A stretch of DNA of 64,000 bases from Pantoea sp. Ep11b (GCF_040783975.1 NZ_CP160631.1:124001-188000), one strand, 5' to 3'. Shown: positions 21,536 to 31,267, numbered from the stretch's first letter. The notes: generated from the letters alone by a model not told the origin. Translations and numbers: made by a program.

Positions 21536-22458
21536 ACTTTTTCGACCTCCGGGCGACCCAGAATCCCGGTCGGCATCACCAGCAGCACCACGATCAGCAG
21601 CGCAAACGAGACCACATCTTTATATTCCGTACTGAGATAGGCGGAGGTCAGCGCCTCGGCGATCCCCAGCACCAGGCCACCAATCATCGCGCCAGGAATA
21701 CTGCCAATGCCGCCCAGCACGGCGGCGGTGAACGCCTTCATACCGGCCATAAAGCCGATGAAGGGGTTAATCGAACCGTAGAACTGACCCAGCAGTACGC
21801 CAGCAACCGCGGCCATCGCGGCCCCGATCACAAAGGTCAGGGAGATCACGCGGTCGGTGTTAATGCCCAGCAGGCTGGCCATTTTCAGATCTTCTGCACA
21901 GGCGCGACAGGCCCGGCCCATGCGGGAGTAGCGAATAAACGTGGTCAGGGCCAGCATCGCCAGGAAGGTCACGACCCAGATCACCACCTGCATGGTGGAG
22001 ATAGTGGCGGCAAAGCCGTTGCTCTCACCCACCGTCCACTGCCCGGTGATCAGACTCGGCAACGCCAGGTCGCGTGAACCCTGCGTCAGGCTGACGTAGT
22101 TCTGCAGGAATATCGACATCCCGATGGCGGAGATCAGCGCAATCAGGCGCTTCGAGGCACGCACGGGGCGATAGGCGACACGTTCAATGCTCCAGCCGTA
22201 GGCGCTGGAGATAATCACCGCCATCACAAAGCCCGCCGCGATCATCAGCCAGGTGGTGTCGATGCCCATCATCATCAGGGCAGCAATCACGATAAAGGAG
22301 ACGTAGCTACCGATCATGTAGACCTCGCCGTGGGCGAAGTTGATCATGCCGATAATGCCGTAAACCATGGTGTAACCGATGGCGATCAGCGCATAAGTGC
22401 TTCCCAGGGTCACACCGTTGAACATCTGCTGAATAAAATAGAGAAACTGCTCCGACAT
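21532..22458 (-). CDS. livH: Branched-chain amino-acid ABC permease LivH
   Basis: The 308-residue inner-membrane permease matches E. coli LivH in length. It has about eight hydrophobic spans and the family stretches [33 protein letters not shown] and [14 protein letters not shown]. It is separated from livK by 133 bp that contain a hairpin terminator, the usual means of keeping binding protein in excess over the permease. Confidence 0.97.
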   Translation of the reverse strand: MSEQFLYFIQQMFNGVTLGSTYALIAIGYTMVYGIIGMINFAHGEVYMIGSYVSFIVIAALMMMGIDTTWLMIAAGFVMAVIISSAYGWSIERVAYRPVRASKRLIALISAIGMSIFLQNYVSLTQGSRDLALPSLITGQWTVGESNGFAATISTMQVVIWVVTFLAMLALTTFIRYSRMGRACRACAEDLKMASLLGINTDRVISLTFVIGAAMAAVAGVLLGQFYGSINPFIGFMAGMKAFTAAVLGGIGSIPGAMIGGLVLGIAEALTSAYLSTEYKDVVSFALLIVVLLVMPTGILGRPEVEKV

Positions 22459-22499
22459 ACCTTAACCCTTACTTGTCCGATCGCAGGCGACCGGGGTAC

Positions 22500-22531
22500 A
22501 AAAAACGCCTGGCAGTGAGGTGCCAGGCGTT
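22500..22531 (-). terminator. Hairpin between livK and livH
   Basis: On the minus strand ACGCCTGGCA, a short loop and TGCCAGGCGT are followed by six T residues. The stem starts about 60 bp after the livK stop and 40 bp before livH. It probably ends most livK transcripts and allows limited read-through. Confidence 0.88.
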
Positions 22532-22591
22532 CATGTCGCAGGTCAGGCAAACCGGTTACCCGGCCTGCCATCTACCCGAAAATGACCTGGT

Positions 22592-23704
22592 TTACTTCAC
22601 AGCGGTCGAGGTGCCATCGGCATGCCATTTGAAGACGCCGAATTCAAAGCCCTTAAGGTCGCCCTTCTCATCCCAGTTCAGGTTGCCCATTACGGTTGGC
22701 ACTGCGGCACCCTCTTTCAGGTTTTTCACGATGGCATCCGGCTCGGCACTCTTGCTGCGCTCCATGCCGGTCGCCAGCGACTGCAGTGCGGCGTAGGTGG
22801 TCCAGACGAACGGACCGGTCGGATCCAGTTTCTTCGCTTTCAGCGCATCCACGATAGGTTTGTTGGTCGCCACCTGGTCATAGCGTTTTGGCAGGGTCAC
22901 CAGCATGCCTTCAGAGGCGGCACCGGCAATGTTCGACAGCGAGGCGTTACCCACCCCTTCCGGCCCCATGAACTGGGTTTTCAGACCAGCTGCACGCGCC
23001 TGGCGGACGATCTGGCCCATTTCCGGGTAGTAACCACCGAAGTAGACAAAATCGACGTTCTCTTTCTTGAAGCGAGCCACCAGCGTGGAGAAATCTTTAT
23101 CCCCGGCGGTGATCCCTTCAAACATCACGATGTTCGCGCCCTGCTTTTTCAGGCTCTCCTGCACGGCGCGCGCCAGGCCTTCGCCATACTGCTGCTTGTC
23201 GTGTACGACAGCGATGCGCTGCGGTTTCAGCTCGCTCATCACATATTTTGCCGCCGTCGGCCCCTGATCGGAGTCAAGACCGGTGGTGCGCATAATCAGT
23301 TTATAGCCGCGTGAGGTCAGGTCTGGTGCGGTCGCGGCCGGGGTGATCATCAGCACACCTTCATCTTCATAGATGTCAGATGCGGGCTGCGTGGAGGATG
23401 AACAGAGATGGCCAATCACATAGCGGATGCCGTCGTTAATGACTTTGTTGGCGACCGCCACGGCCTGTTTCGGGTCACAGGCGTCGTCATATTTCACCGC
23501 CACCAGTTTGTTGCCGTTAACGCCACCTTTGGCATTGATATCTTCAATCGCCTGAGTAGCGCCCGCGAACTGCATATCGCCATACTGCGCCACCGGACCC
23601 GACATGGCACCAACAATCGCCACTTTGATATCTTCAGCCAGCGCCGCATGGCTCATCGCCAGTGCTACACATCCCGCCAGTAATGCGCGACCTTTCATTT
23701 TCAT
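22592..23704 (-). CDS. livK: Periplasmic branched-chain amino-acid-binding protein (LivK/LivJ type)
   Basis: The precursor is 370 residues with a 23-residue signal peptide ending AALA before [13 protein letters not shown]. The mature protein is a type I periplasmic-binding fold. [13 protein letters not shown] and [20 protein letters not shown] carry the disulfide and ligand loop. By position (before livHMGF) it is livK, but its N terminus ([13 protein letters not shown]) and middle (ITPAATAP) resemble E. coli LivJ. Only one binding-protein gene is present here. The ATG at 23704 aligns with LivJ; the ATG at 23698 has better Shine-Dalgarno spacing. Confidence 0.95.
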   Translation of the reverse strand: MKMKGRALLAGCVALAMSHAALAEDIKVAIVGAMSGPVAQYGDMQFAGATQAIEDINAKGGVNGNKLVAVKYDDACDPKQAVAVANKVINDGIRYVIGHLCSSSTQPASDIYEDEGVLMITPAATAPDLTSRGYKLIMRTTGLDSDQGPTAAKYVMSELKPQRIAVVHDKQQYGEGLARAVQESLKKQGANIVMFEGITAGDKDFSTLVARFKKENVDFVYFGGYYPEMGQIVRQARAAGLKTQFMGPEGVGNASLSNIAGAASEGMLVTLPKRYDQVATNKPIVDALKAKKLDPTGPFVWTTYAALQSLATGMERSKSAEPDAIVKNLKEGAAVPTVMGNLNWDEKGDLKGFEFGVFKWHADGTSTAVK

Positions 23705-24098
23705 CCTGACTACCCCATCTGTTTTATCGTGTATGTTGTGAGTGTTTGCGCTGCCAGATAAAGTGGAAAACTGATTAAGCATGAATGAGTTAGCTTACTT
23801 TTCTGGCATTTATTAGTAATAAGGCTTTATTTTTCAGGTTATTAAACAGGAAGTTTCTTCTGTAAATCAACTGACATATTCAGAATTGACTGAGTGAAAC
23901 AGCATAATACACTGGAGGCAATGGCCGGTTTTTCACCACTTTGCCAGCGCGTTATGCTGGGTGACCATTCGCTGTCGCTGTTTACAACTATCATCCTGGC
24001 ATCCAGGCCATCTTTTGACCTGTTTTATTGATGAAAATGTGGTGGTGCGCAGGTTGTATATTTTCGCTACACATTCCCCTATTACAGAGGTTTTTGTT
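23705..24098. other. Divergent regulatory region livK/panM
   Basis: The 394 bp are AT-rich over the livK-proximal half, as expected for a strong promoter with leader that is controlled by Lrp in E. coli. I cannot place individual Lrp sites by eye. The 5' end of panM, with ACAGAGG before its ATG, closes the region. No additional gene is supported. Confidence 0.55.
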
Positions 24099-24494
24099 AT
24101 GAAGCTCACTATTCAGCGGGTGACGATGCTGACCGCACAGGACCGCATCGATCTGGGCAAAGTCTGGCCGGATCTGGAGATGGAAAAACTGGCGCAGCAT
24201 CTGGATGAGCGGCATCGTCTCTATGCTGCGCGCTTCAACGACCGCCTGCTGGCTGGTCTGCTTCTGGAGATCGCCGGAACCCACGGCAAGATCCAGCGGC
24301 TGACCGTCCGCGATGTGACCCGGCGACGCGGCGTCGGTCAGTATCTGCTGGAGGAGACAATGAGGCAGAACAGCTCTGTGGCAGACTGGTGGGTCGCCGA
24401 TGATGGCAGTGACGATCAGCAGGTGCGGGCGGCCTTTATGCAGGCGTGTGGCTTTCGGGCACAGAGTGATGGCTGGATAAGGTCGGCAGAGTAA
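24099..24494 (+). CDS. panM: PanD maturation factor PanM (PanZ)
   Basis: The 131-residue GNAT-fold protein starts at the ATG at 24099, behind ACAGAGG; upstream in-frame codons are not needed. The motif VRDVTRRRGVGQYLLEE is the acetyl-CoA-binding loop and matches E. coli PanM closely. PanM binds coenzyme A species and the PanD proenzyme. It triggers self-cleavage to form the pyruvoyl cofactor and provides feedback on beta-alanine and pantothenate synthesis. It sits beside rpoH here. In E. coli, livJ lies between these two genes. Confidence 0.95.
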   Translation: MKLTIQRVTMLTAQDRIDLGKVWPDLEMEKLAQHLDERHRLYAARFNDRLLAGLLLEIAGTHGKIQRLTVRDVTRRRGVGQYLLEETMRQNSSVADWWVADDGSDDQQVRAAFMQACGFRAQSDGWIRSAE

Positions 24495-24524
24495 GCGCCA
24501 GCGGCTGAGCAGAGAGGGGGAAAC

Positions 24525-24550
24525 AAAAAGGGCGACATCATCTGTCGCCC
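24525..24550 (-). terminator. Rho-independent terminator of rpoH
   Basis: On the minus strand GGGCGACA, a five-base loop and TGTCGCCC are followed by five T residues, starting about 20 bp after the rpoH stop. Confidence 0.92.
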
Positions 24551-24569
24551 CTTACGGTGTTAACGTGCG

Positions 24570-25427
24570 TTACGCTTCGATCGCCATACGCAGTTTTTTC
24601 ATGGCGTTCTTTTCCAGCTGGCGCACACGCTCGGCGGAAACGCCATACTGATCGGCCAGCTCCTGCAGCGTGGTTTTGTTATCTTCGTCCAGCCAGCGGG
24701 CGCGGATGATGTGCTGACTGCGCTCATCCAGACCTTCCATCGCATAGCTCAGCTTGTCAGCCGCGTGCGCATCCCAGTTATCCTCTTCAATGCCGTCAGC
24801 AAAGTCAGAGGTTTTATCCTGCAGGTAGAGCACCGGTGCCATCGAGCGACCTTCGCTGCTCTCATCATCAGCAGACATATCAAAGGTCATATCCTGGGCC
24901 GCCATACGCGATTCCATTTCGCGCACGTCTTTGCTGCTGACGCCCAGCTCACGCGCCACCATCTCGACCTCATCCTGGTTGAACCAGCCCAGACGCTGCT
25001 TGGTTTTACGCAGGTTAAAGAAGAGCTTACGCTGTGCTTTGGTGGTCGCGACTTTTACGATACGCCAGTTGCGCAGCACATATTCGTGGATCTCAGCTTT
25101 AATCCAGTGCACGGCAAACGAAACCAGACGCACGCCCACTTCCGGGTTGAAGCGACGCACCGCTTTCATCAGGCCGATGTTACCTTCCTGCACCAGGTCC
25201 GCCTGTGGCAGGCCGTAGCCGGAGTAGTTACGAGCGATATGAACTACAAAGCGTAGGTGAGACAGGATCAGCGTCTTTGCCGCATCCAGATCGCCCTGGT
25301 AATGCAGCCGTTCAGCCAACGCTTTTTCCTCTTCTGCCGAGAGCATCGGCCAGGTGTTCGCCGCCCGGACGTAAGACTCCAGGTTGCCAAGAGGAGCAAT
25401 AGCTAAAGTTTGCATTTCTTTGGTCAT
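24570..25427 (-). CDS. rpoH: Heat-shock sigma factor RpoH (sigma-32)
   Basis: The 285-residue sigma factor (284 in E. coli) directs RNA polymerase to heat-shock promoters. Region 2 contains [18 protein letters not shown], and the RpoH box QRKLFFNLR, a feature specific to this sigma group, is intact. Region 4 has [20 protein letters not shown] as the -35-binding helix-turn-helix. GAGG lies about seven bases before the ATG. The upstream region carries a sigma-E-type promoter and a DnaA box, as in E. coli. Confidence 0.98.
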   Translation of the reverse strand: MTKEMQTLAIAPLGNLESYVRAANTWPMLSAEEEKALAERLHYQGDLDAAKTLILSHLRFVVHIARNYSGYGLPQADLVQEGNIGLMKAVRRFNPEVGVRLVSFAVHWIKAEIHEYVLRNWRIVKVATTKAQRKLFFNLRKTKQRLGWFNQDEVEMVARELGVSSKDVREMESRMAAQDMTFDMSADDESSEGRSMAPVLYLQDKTSDFADGIEEDNWDAHAADKLSYAMEGLDERSQHIIRARWLDEDNKTTLQELADQYGVSAERVRQLEKNAMKKLRMAIEA

Positions 25428-25525
25428 TCAAACCCTCACAAATTCAGTGGAATTGCCGCACATTTCCCTGCGCAGACGATACAGTAAGTCAACGTCGCGC
25501 GAAATCCGAAAGCAATCTGTGCTAC

Positions 25526-25553
25526 TTAGAGTGGCAAAGTTATCCACAAGTTC
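25526..25553 (-). promoter_or_regulatory. Sigma-E-type promoter of rpoH
   Basis: The minus strand reads GAACTT, 17 bp, then TCTAA. This resembles the sigma-E consensus GGAACTT-N16-TCTGA and the sequence of E. coli rpoH P3, which begins GAACTTGTGGATAA. It lies about 100 bp before the rpoH start codon and would couple envelope stress to the cytoplasmic heat-shock response. Confidence 0.75.
25540..25548 (+). promoter_or_regulatory. DnaA box in the rpoH promoter
   Basis: TTATCCACA is an exact match to the DnaA box consensus. It lies inside the spacer of the sigma-E-type promoter. DnaA represses some rpoH promoters in E. coli, so the position is consistent with the same control. Confidence 0.8.
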
Positions 25554-25670
25554 AATTTTACCGGTGAATATTTTACACACAGATGACAGGAAGGGAAGAG
25601 GGGGTAAGCGATCCTCTGCACCCTTTGTCGGTAGCAGAGGACCATTATAACAAAAAAATGTTGCAGGCGT

Positions 25671-26654
25671 TTACTGCGGCGTAAATCGGCGTAAATGTTG
25701 GACTGTTGCCAGCCAGGCCGCGACCCAGCCGATGATGGCTGCGATCAGCAGCAGCAGCAGTGCCTCATCCCACGAGAAGCCTTCCAGTGAGAAGGTAGTA
25801 CCAAATACGGTCGCCACGCTGGCCACCACAGACTGGAGTCGCAGCACCAGCACTTCCGACAGCAGCAGCGACAGCACCGCACCGCTGAAGCCCAGCAGCG
25901 CCCCGCCATAGAGGAACGGGCGCAGGATAAAGCCGTCGGTCGCGCCAATCAGCTTCTGCACGTTGATGGTGTCACGCCGGGCAAAGATACTGAGCCGCAC
26001 GCTGTTACCAATCACCAGGAACACCGCCACGATCATCAGCACGCCAATCATGGAGGCGATCTGCCCGACCAGTCCGGTCAGCGCCGCCAGGCGGGCAAAC
26101 CAGCTATCGTCCATGCGCACTTCATCCACGCCCTGCACTTTAGTAACCCGATCGCGCAGGCTCTGCATGGTGTCTGAGTTCTGGAAATTCAGTTTCGGCG
26201 TAATGATAGCGACCGCGGGCAGCGGATTCTGCTCCAGCATATCCATTGCACCGCCAAAGCCTGACCAGTTACGGAACTCGTTCAGCGCCTCTTCCCGCGT
26301 CAGGTAGTTGACGTTATCCACCCCTTCGACCTGTTTGAGCTGCGCCACCACGTTTTCTGCCGCCGTGTCATCCAGCGTTTTGGAGAGATAGACGGTTAAC
26401 TGCGGGGCCGGATACCACTGGGTGGCCGCCTGGCTGACGTTTTTCCAGACCATGTAGCAGACGCTGGGCAGCGTCAGTGAGATGGCGATGACCATCACCG
26501 TCAGCAGGGTGGCCAGCGGCTGACGCCACATGTCCGAGAGCGTGCCGCGCAGCGCATAGCGCCACTGCTCCTGCCAGCCGCCCTTCAGTGCTTTACTCTT
26601 CGACGGCTGCTTAGCTTTCGGCGCAGCCGGGCGTTTAATGCGTTTATTGACCAT
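25671..26654 (-). CDS. ftsX: Cell-division protein FtsX
   Basis: The 327-residue inner-membrane protein has a basic cytoplasmic N terminus, one span near residues 45-70 ([20 protein letters not shown]), a periplasmic domain, and three spans in the C-terminal half. With FtsE it forms the ABC-like complex that activates septal amidases through EnvC. E. coli FtsX has 352 residues; the difference is mostly in the N-terminal tail. It overlaps ftsE by 11 bp, as in E. coli ftsYEX. Confidence 0.96.
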   Translation of the reverse strand: MVNKRIKRPAAPKAKQPSKSKALKGGWQEQWRYALRGTLSDMWRQPLATLLTVMVIAISLTLPSVCYMVWKNVSQAATQWYPAPQLTVYLSKTLDDTAAENVVAQLKQVEGVDNVNYLTREEALNEFRNWSGFGGAMDMLEQNPLPAVAIITPKLNFQNSDTMQSLRDRVTKVQGVDEVRMDDSWFARLAALTGLVGQIASMIGVLMIVAVFLVIGNSVRLSIFARRDTINVQKLIGATDGFILRPFLYGGALLGFSGAVLSLLLSEVLVLRLQSVVASVATVFGTTFSLEGFSWDEALLLLLIAAIIGWVAAWLATVQHLRRFTPQ

Positions 26655-27312
26655 CGTGGCCTCCGTGCAGACGTCCCTGATTCAGCGTCATCATCCGGTA
26701 GTTGCGCCGGGCGATCAGGCCGCTGTCATGTGTCGCCATCAGAACGGTGACGCCGACGCGGTTAAACTCTTCGAACAGACGAAGAATGTCTTCGGAGAGC
26801 GCGTCGTCGAGGTTACCGGTCGGTTCATCCGCCAGCAGCACGGCTGGCTTGTTCACCACCGCACGGGCAATGCCCACACGCTGCTGTTCACCGCCAGAGA
26901 GCTGAATCGGAAAACTTTTCGCTTTGTCGAGCAGCCCGACTTTATCAAGCGCCGCCGAGACGCGACGGCGGATATCTTCGCCGCTGGCCCCGGAGATAAT
27001 CAGCGGGATCGCCACGTTGTCATAGACCGAACGATCCATCAGCAGATGGTGATCCTGGAAGATCATGCCAATCTGACGACGCAGGAACGGCACCTCGCTG
27101 TTACGCAGGCGGGAGATGTCATGGCCGCTGAACCAGATTCTTCCGGCACTCGGGCGCTCAATGCCACAAATCAGCTTCAGCAAGGTACTTTTACCGGCAC
27201 CGGAGTGGCCGGTCAGAAACGCCATTTCGCCAGGGCGCAGATGAAAATCGACCCCCTGCAGCGCCTGACGTCCGCCGAGATATGCCTTACTGACCTCTTC
27301 AAAGCGAATCAT
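26644..27312 (-). CDS. ftsE: Cell-division ATPase FtsE
   Basis: The 222-residue ABC ATPase matches E. coli FtsE in length. Walker A is [11 protein letters not shown], signature [14 protein letters not shown], Walker [14 protein letters not shown]. It partners FtsX at the septum and recruits peptidoglycan hydrolase activation. It starts 5 bp after ftsY. Confidence 0.98.
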   Translation of the reverse strand: MIRFEEVSKAYLGGRQALQGVDFHLRPGEMAFLTGHSGAGKSTLLKLICGIERPSAGRIWFSGHDISRLRNSEVPFLRRQIGMIFQDHHLLMDRSVYDNVAIPLIISGASGEDIRRRVSAALDKVGLLDKAKSFPIQLSGGEQQRVGIARAVVNKPAVLLADEPTGNLDDALSEDILRLFEEFNRVGVTVLMATHDSGLIARRNYRMMTLNQGRLHGGHDGQ

Positions 27313-27317
27313 CCTAA

Positions 27318-28931
27318 TTAGTCCTCTCGGGCAAACAGTGCCTCAATAAAATCGTCCGCCTTAAACGGTCGTAAATCTTCAATGCCTTCGCCGACGCCGA
27401 TGTAGCGAATCGGAATACCGAACTGATCGGCCACCGAGAAGATCACGCCGCCTTTGGCGGTGCCATCCAGCTTGGTGAGCGCAATGCCGGTCAGGCCGAC
27501 CGCTTCGTTAAAGAGTCGGGCCTGGCTGACCGCGTTCTGTCCGGTGCTGGCATCCAGCGTCAGCATCACTTCATGTGGCGCGGAATCGTCCAGCTTTTTC
27601 ATCACGCGGGTGATTTTTTTCAGCTCTTCCATCAGGTGCGATTTGTTCTGCAGACGACCGGCGGTATCGGCAATCAGTACGTCAACGCCGCGCGATTTGG
27701 CAGCCTGAATCGCATCGAAGATCACCGATGCTGAATCTGCACCGGTATGCTGTGCAATCACCGGAATGTTGTTGCGCTGGCCCCACACCTGCAGCTGTTC
27801 CACCGCCGCCGCACGGAAGGTATCGCCCGCCGCTAACATTACCGATTTGCCTTCGGCCTGATACTGGCGCGCCAGCTTACCGATAGTCGTGGTTTTACCG
27901 ACGCCGTTAACGCCCACCATCAGGATGACAAACGGCGTTTTGCCTGAGACGTCCAGCGGCGCATCGACCTTCGCCAGGATCGCGGCCATCTCCGCCTTCA
28001 GCAGGCCATACAGTGCTTCGGCATCACGCAGCTGCTTGCGGCTTGCCTGCTGGGTCAGATGGGCGATGATGCGGCGCGTGGTTTCCACGCCGACATCGGC
28101 AATCAGCAACTGCTCTTCCAGCTCGTCAAACAGGTCATCATCAATCTTTTTGCCCCGGAACAGGCTGATAAAACCGGAACCGAGGTTCTGACGGGTTTTC
28201 ACCAGGCTGCGCTTCAGGCGGGCGAAGAAGCCCTCTTTGCTCGGGCGCTCCTGCTCCTGCGCGATGAGTGGCGCGGCGGCCAGCGGCAGATCGCTGACGG
28301 TATCCGCTAACGGCTCGGCGGGTGCAGTCTCCGCCACGTCGGCGTCATCCAGCGCCAGCGCAGTCAGCTCCTCTTCAGAGAGCGGCGCCTCTTCTTCGTG
28401 GTACGGGGTTTCAACGACGTCTGCGTCGCCCGGCGCCAGCGCGGTCAGTTCATCCTCAGACAGCGGCGCCTCTTCTTCTTCGCGATGCGGGGTCTCCACG
28501 ACCTCCGCGCCGCCCAGCGCCAGCGCGGTCAGCTCTTCTTCGCTTAACGGCGCATCTGCCGGTGCGTCATCGGCGATTGGCGTGATGACGTCGTCGGCGT
28601 CAATAACCGGCGTCGCGTCATGTTCAGGGGGGTCGATATCCACCTGCACTTCAGGATCGGCCTCAGCCGCATCCAGCCGCTCAGGTGCCGCTTCGTAGGG
28701 CGCGGCGGCGGTAACGTCCGCCTCACGCTGCTGGTCAGCTACCGTTTCGGTGATCGCAACCGTCTCTTCCGCCTGCGCTTCAGCCTGGCGGAGTGCCGGA
28801 TCGTCCTGTTCAGTCTGCTGCTGAGCGGGTTCCGCGACCGTCGGGGTCTGCTCTTCCGCTACAGGTTGTTTCTCTTCCTCTTTGCCAAATCCCAGCCAGG
28901 AAAAAAAGCCACGTTTTTTCTCTTTTGCCAT
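27318..28931 (-). CDS. ftsY: Signal recognition particle receptor FtsY
   Basis: The 537-residue SRP receptor docks ribosome-SRP complexes at the membrane. The N terminus MAKEKKRGFFSWLGFGK is the membrane-targeting helix. An acidic A domain follows (about residues 17-225) and contains three tandem copies of a roughly 27-residue unit (residues 127-206). The NG GTPase follows: KEGFFARLKRSLVKTR is the second amphipathic targeting region, GVNGVGKTTT is G1, IADTAGR is G3, LTKLDGTAKGG is G4. E. coli FtsY has 497 residues; the extra length lies in the acidic domain. Confidence 0.97.
   Translation of the reverse strand: MAKEKKRGFFSWLGFGKEEEKQPVAEEQTPTVAEPAQQQTEQDDPALRQAEAQAEETVAITETVADQQREADVTAAAPYEAAPERLDAAEADPEVQVDIDPPEHDATPVIDADDVITPIADDAPADAPLSEEELTALALGGAEVVETPHREEEEAPLSEDELTALAPGDADVVETPYHEEEAPLSEEELTALALDDADVAETAPAEPLADTVSDLPLAAAPLIAQEQERPSKEGFFARLKRSLVKTRQNLGSGFISLFRGKKIDDDLFDELEEQLLIADVGVETTRRIIAHLTQQASRKQLRDAEALYGLLKAEMAAILAKVDAPLDVSGKTPFVILMVGVNGVGKTTTIGKLARQYQAEGKSVMLAAGDTFRAAAVEQLQVWGQRNNIPVIAQHTGADSASVIFDAIQAAKSRGVDVLIADTAGRLQNKSHLMEELKKITRVMKKLDDSAPHEVMLTLDASTGQNAVSQARLFNEAVGLTGIALTKLDGTAKGGVIFSVADQFGIPIRYIGVGEGIEDLRPFKADDFIEALFARED
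28314..28553 (-). repeat. Three tandem repeats in the acidic domain of ftsY
   Basis: Residues 127-154, 155-181 and 182-206 of FtsY each begin APLSEEELTALA (or SED) and continue with a G/D-D-A-D/E-V-V-E-T-P pattern and a Glu run. The units are 84, 81 and about 75 bp, still similar at the DNA level, which suggests recent in-frame duplication. Confidence 0.88.
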
Positions 28932-29163
28932 TGTGTGACGACACTCCTCGATGGCTTTGTCCCGGTCGCGCGTGGTTTCCAGGGGTAAATCAATGAAAGT
29001 TGGTCAGCGCCAGACCGGCGTAAACCGCAGAATAATGCATGACTTCAGCAACTCAGTAGTCTAACACTTTCCTGCCAGCTCACCACAGCACCCTTTTTTA
29101 ACGTTTCTTCTCACCGATTGGCCCGTTAAACTACGCAACAAATTATGACGAGTTGTGAGCAAT

Positions 29164-29763
29164 ATGAATAAAAACCCCCGCAGTACAGGCGGTGCCGGGC
29201 AGATCCGTATCATCGGCGGTCAGTGGCGCGGACGCAAATTGCTGGTGCCGGACAGTGCCGGACTGCGCCCGACCACCGATCGGGTGCGCGAGACGCTGTT
29301 TAACTGGCTGGCCCCGGTACTGCCAGAGGCCCGCTGCCTCGACTGCTTTGCCGGTAGCGGCGCGCTCGGTCTGGAAGCCCTGTCGCGCTACGCAGGCTCC
29401 GCGACGCTGCTGGAGCTGGAGCGTCCGGTGGCGCAGCAGCTGACAAAAAACCTGCAGACGCTGCGCGCCACGAATGGCACCGTGATTCAGACGAATGCGT
29501 TAAGCTGGCTGGCGCAGCCCGGTGAACCTTTTGATGTGGTGTTTATCGATCCGCCGTTTCGTCAGGGATTGCTGGCGCAGACGCTGGCGTTGCTGGAGCA
29601 GAATCACTGGCTGGCCGAGCAGGCGCTGATTTATGTGGAAAGTGAAGTGGAAAATGGCGCGCCGCCGGTGCCGCCAGCGTGGGACCTCTATCGCGAAAAA
29701 ATAGCCGGACAGGTCGCTTATCGTTTGTATCAACGTCAACAGGAGACGCAGGATGTTACTTAA
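29164..29763 (+). CDS. rsmD: 16S rRNA m2G966 methyltransferase RsmD
   Basis: The 199-residue enzyme methylates G966 of 16S rRNA. The SAM-binding motif is LDCFAGSGALGLEALSR and the catalytic motif is DVVFIDPPF (a DPPF/NPPY type). GQIRIIGGQWRGRKL near the N terminus is typical of the family. I prefer the ATG at 29164 by comparison with E. coli; a GTG at 29155 would add three residues. It is divergent from ftsY, with yhhL overlapping its 3' end by 11 bp. Confidence 0.96.
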   Translation: MNKNPRSTGGAGQIRIIGGQWRGRKLLVPDSAGLRPTTDRVRETLFNWLAPVLPEARCLDCFAGSGALGLEALSRYAGSATLLELERPVAQQLTKNLQTLRATNGTVIQTNALSWLAQPGEPFDVVFIDPPFRQGLLAQTLALLEQNHWLAEQALIYVESEVENGAPPVPPAWDLYREKIAGQVAYRLYQRQQETQDVT

Positions 29764-30025
29764 TTTGGGGCGTCTGTTGATGCTATGCGTGTGGGGATTT
29801 TTACTGGCCAACGTGGTACATCCCTACCCGAAACCGCTGACCTATTTTATCAACGTTGCCCTGTTTTTCATGATCATGATGCATGGTCTGCAGCTCGTTT
29901 TACTGCGCGCAACGCAGACCAAAGATGCGCCGCCGATTGACCGCGTTACACAGATTAAGGTGTTCCTGTTCGGCGTCTTCGAGCTGGTCGCCTGGCAGAA
30001 GAAACATTTCCCACGCAAAAAATAG
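29753..30025 (+). CDS. yhhL: Small membrane protein YhhL (DUF1145)
   Basis: The 90-residue protein has two hydrophobic spans (about 5-22 and 32-52) and a basic tail KKHFPRKK. HPYPKPLTYFINVALFFMI fits DUF1145, and position after rsmD matches E. coli yhhL (89 residues). The function is unknown. It overlaps rsmD by 11 bp, which suggests coupled translation. Confidence 0.9.
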   Translation: MLLNLGRLLMLCVWGFLLANVVHPYPKPLTYFINVALFFMIMMHGLQLVLLRATQTKDAPPIDRVTQIKVFLFGVFELVAWQKKHFPRKK

Positions 30026-30029
30026 GGCT

Positions 30030-30048
30030 GGCGGGCGTTATGCCCGCC
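30030..30048. terminator. Hairpin between convergent yhhL and yhhM
   Basis: GGCGGGC, a five-base loop and GCCCGCC lie in the 25-bp gap between the two stops. No long T run follows, but the position fits a bidirectional terminator. Confidence 0.55.
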
Positions 30049-30050
30049 CT

Positions 30051-30407
30051 CTACGGCAGGGGCGTGAAGCGGATAAAGCGCGTCCCCTGCATCGTCAGCT
30101 CGCCCCGGGCGCCTTTATCCAGCTGATGATACTCCCCTTCCTTTAGCTGCACCCTGATGTCGCTGGCACCGTTCAGGGGATGAAACAGCACTTCATAGCG
30201 CATCTCTTCTCCGGCGATAACTTCGCGCTGTCGTGAACGACGATTGGGCGCAGGAAATTCGCGCTTACTGCTGACCTCAACCTGCAGAGAACGCGCAGGC
30301 GCAGCGTCATTCATGGCCCCTTCGCGACGTTGCTTAATAAACTGACGGGTCGCCAGAACGGCAATGATCGCCAGGACGATAACAAAGATTAACGGCGGTT
30401 TACTCAT
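30051..30407 (-). CDS. yhhM: Membrane-anchored protein YhhM (DUF2500)
   Basis: From the ATG at 30407 (MSKPPLIFVIVL) it has 118 residues; E. coli YhhM has 119 and starts MSKPPLFF. One N-terminal span (residues 5-20) anchors a small domain with NRRSRQREVIAGEEMRYEV, typical of DUF2500. The function is unknown. A longer reading from 30452 lacks support. Confidence 0.9.
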   Translation of the reverse strand: MSKPPLIFVIVLAIIAVLATRQFIKQRREGAMNDAAPARSLQVEVSSKREFPAPNRRSRQREVIAGEEMRYEVLFHPLNGASDIRVQLKEGEYHQLDKGARGELTMQGTRFIRFTPLP

Positions 30408-30552
30408 CGCATTCTCACGCCTGTGAAGAAGAGGGATCAGGCGGCAAAGCATACAACCAGAGTTGCCTGATTGTCACATCGCAGAGGCGTAACCTAAACT
30501 GGAAGAGATATTTTGGGATCTTTCACCATTCTGAGTAAAAAAGGGAGAAACA

Positions 30553-31182
30553 ATGCTCTGGTCTTTCCTCGCTGTCCTTTTCTCCGGCTGGCTCTATGTC
30601 GACGCCAGCTATCGCGGCCCGCAATGGCAGCGCTGGCTGTTTAAACCGGTCACTCTGCTGCTGCTGGTCGGGCTCGCCTGGCAGGCACCGGTATTGCAGA
30701 GCACGGACTATCTGATTCTGGCCGGGCTGGTCGCCACGCTGGCGGGTGATGCGTTAACGCTGCTGCCGCGTCAGCAGATGCTCTATGCCATCGGGGCCTT
30801 TTTCCTGTCGCACCTGCTCTATACCCTCTGCTTCGCCGCCAGCATGACCATGACCTTCTTCTGGCCGATTCCGCTGACGCTGCTGATCATCGGTGCTGCC
30901 CTGATCGGTATCCTCTGGAGCCGGCTGGAAGATCTGCGCTGGCCGGTCTGTACCTTTATCGGTATGACGCTGGTGATGACCTGGATCGCCACCGAGCAGT
31001 ACTTCTTCCGTCCGACCGATTACAGCTTCTCCATCATGGTCGGTGCCGGACTGCTGCTGCTGGCGAATGCTGTGTGGTTCCTCTCGCACTACCGTCGTCG
31101 CTTCGCTGCCGACAGCGCAGTTGTCGCCGCCTGCTACTTTGCCGGTCACTTTATGATCGTGCGCTCGCTGTGGGTGGTCTGA
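30553..31182 (+). CDS. yhhN: YhhN/TMEM86-family membrane protein
   Basis: The 209-residue, eight-span protein matches E. coli YhhN (208). Motifs are [14 protein letters not shown] and [21 protein letters not shown] segments. Eukaryotic TMEM86 relatives are lysoplasmalogenases that cleave vinyl-ether lysophospholipids; the bacterial role is not established. GGGAGAAAC precedes the ATG. The zntA promoter begins 11 bp after its stop. Confidence 0.92.
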   Translation: MLWSFLAVLFSGWLYVDASYRGPQWQRWLFKPVTLLLLVGLAWQAPVLQSTDYLILAGLVATLAGDALTLLPRQQMLYAIGAFFLSHLLYTLCFAASMTMTFFWPIPLTLLIIGAALIGILWSRLEDLRWPVCTFIGMTLVMTWIATEQYFFRPTDYSFSIMVGAGLLLLANAVWFLSHYRRRFAADSAVVAACYFAGHFMIVRSLWVV

Positions 31183-31192
31183 TAAAAGTGCC

Positions 31193-31224
31193 TTGACTCT
31201 GGAGTCGACTCCAGAGTGTAGGAT
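31193..31224 (+). promoter_or_regulatory. ZntR-controlled promoter of zntA
   Basis: A -35 TTGACT (31193-31198) and -10 TAGGAT (31219-31224) are separated by an overlong 20-bp spacer. A perfect 22-bp palindrome, ACTCTGGAGTC plus its complement, spans 31196-31217. This is the MerR-family arrangement: zinc-bound ZntR untwists the spacer and activates transcription. The operator agrees with E. coli zntA. Confidence 0.95.
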
Positions 31225-31267
31225 AGCGGGATGGGCAGCGTCGCTCATCCCCTTATCCGGAGGTCAT

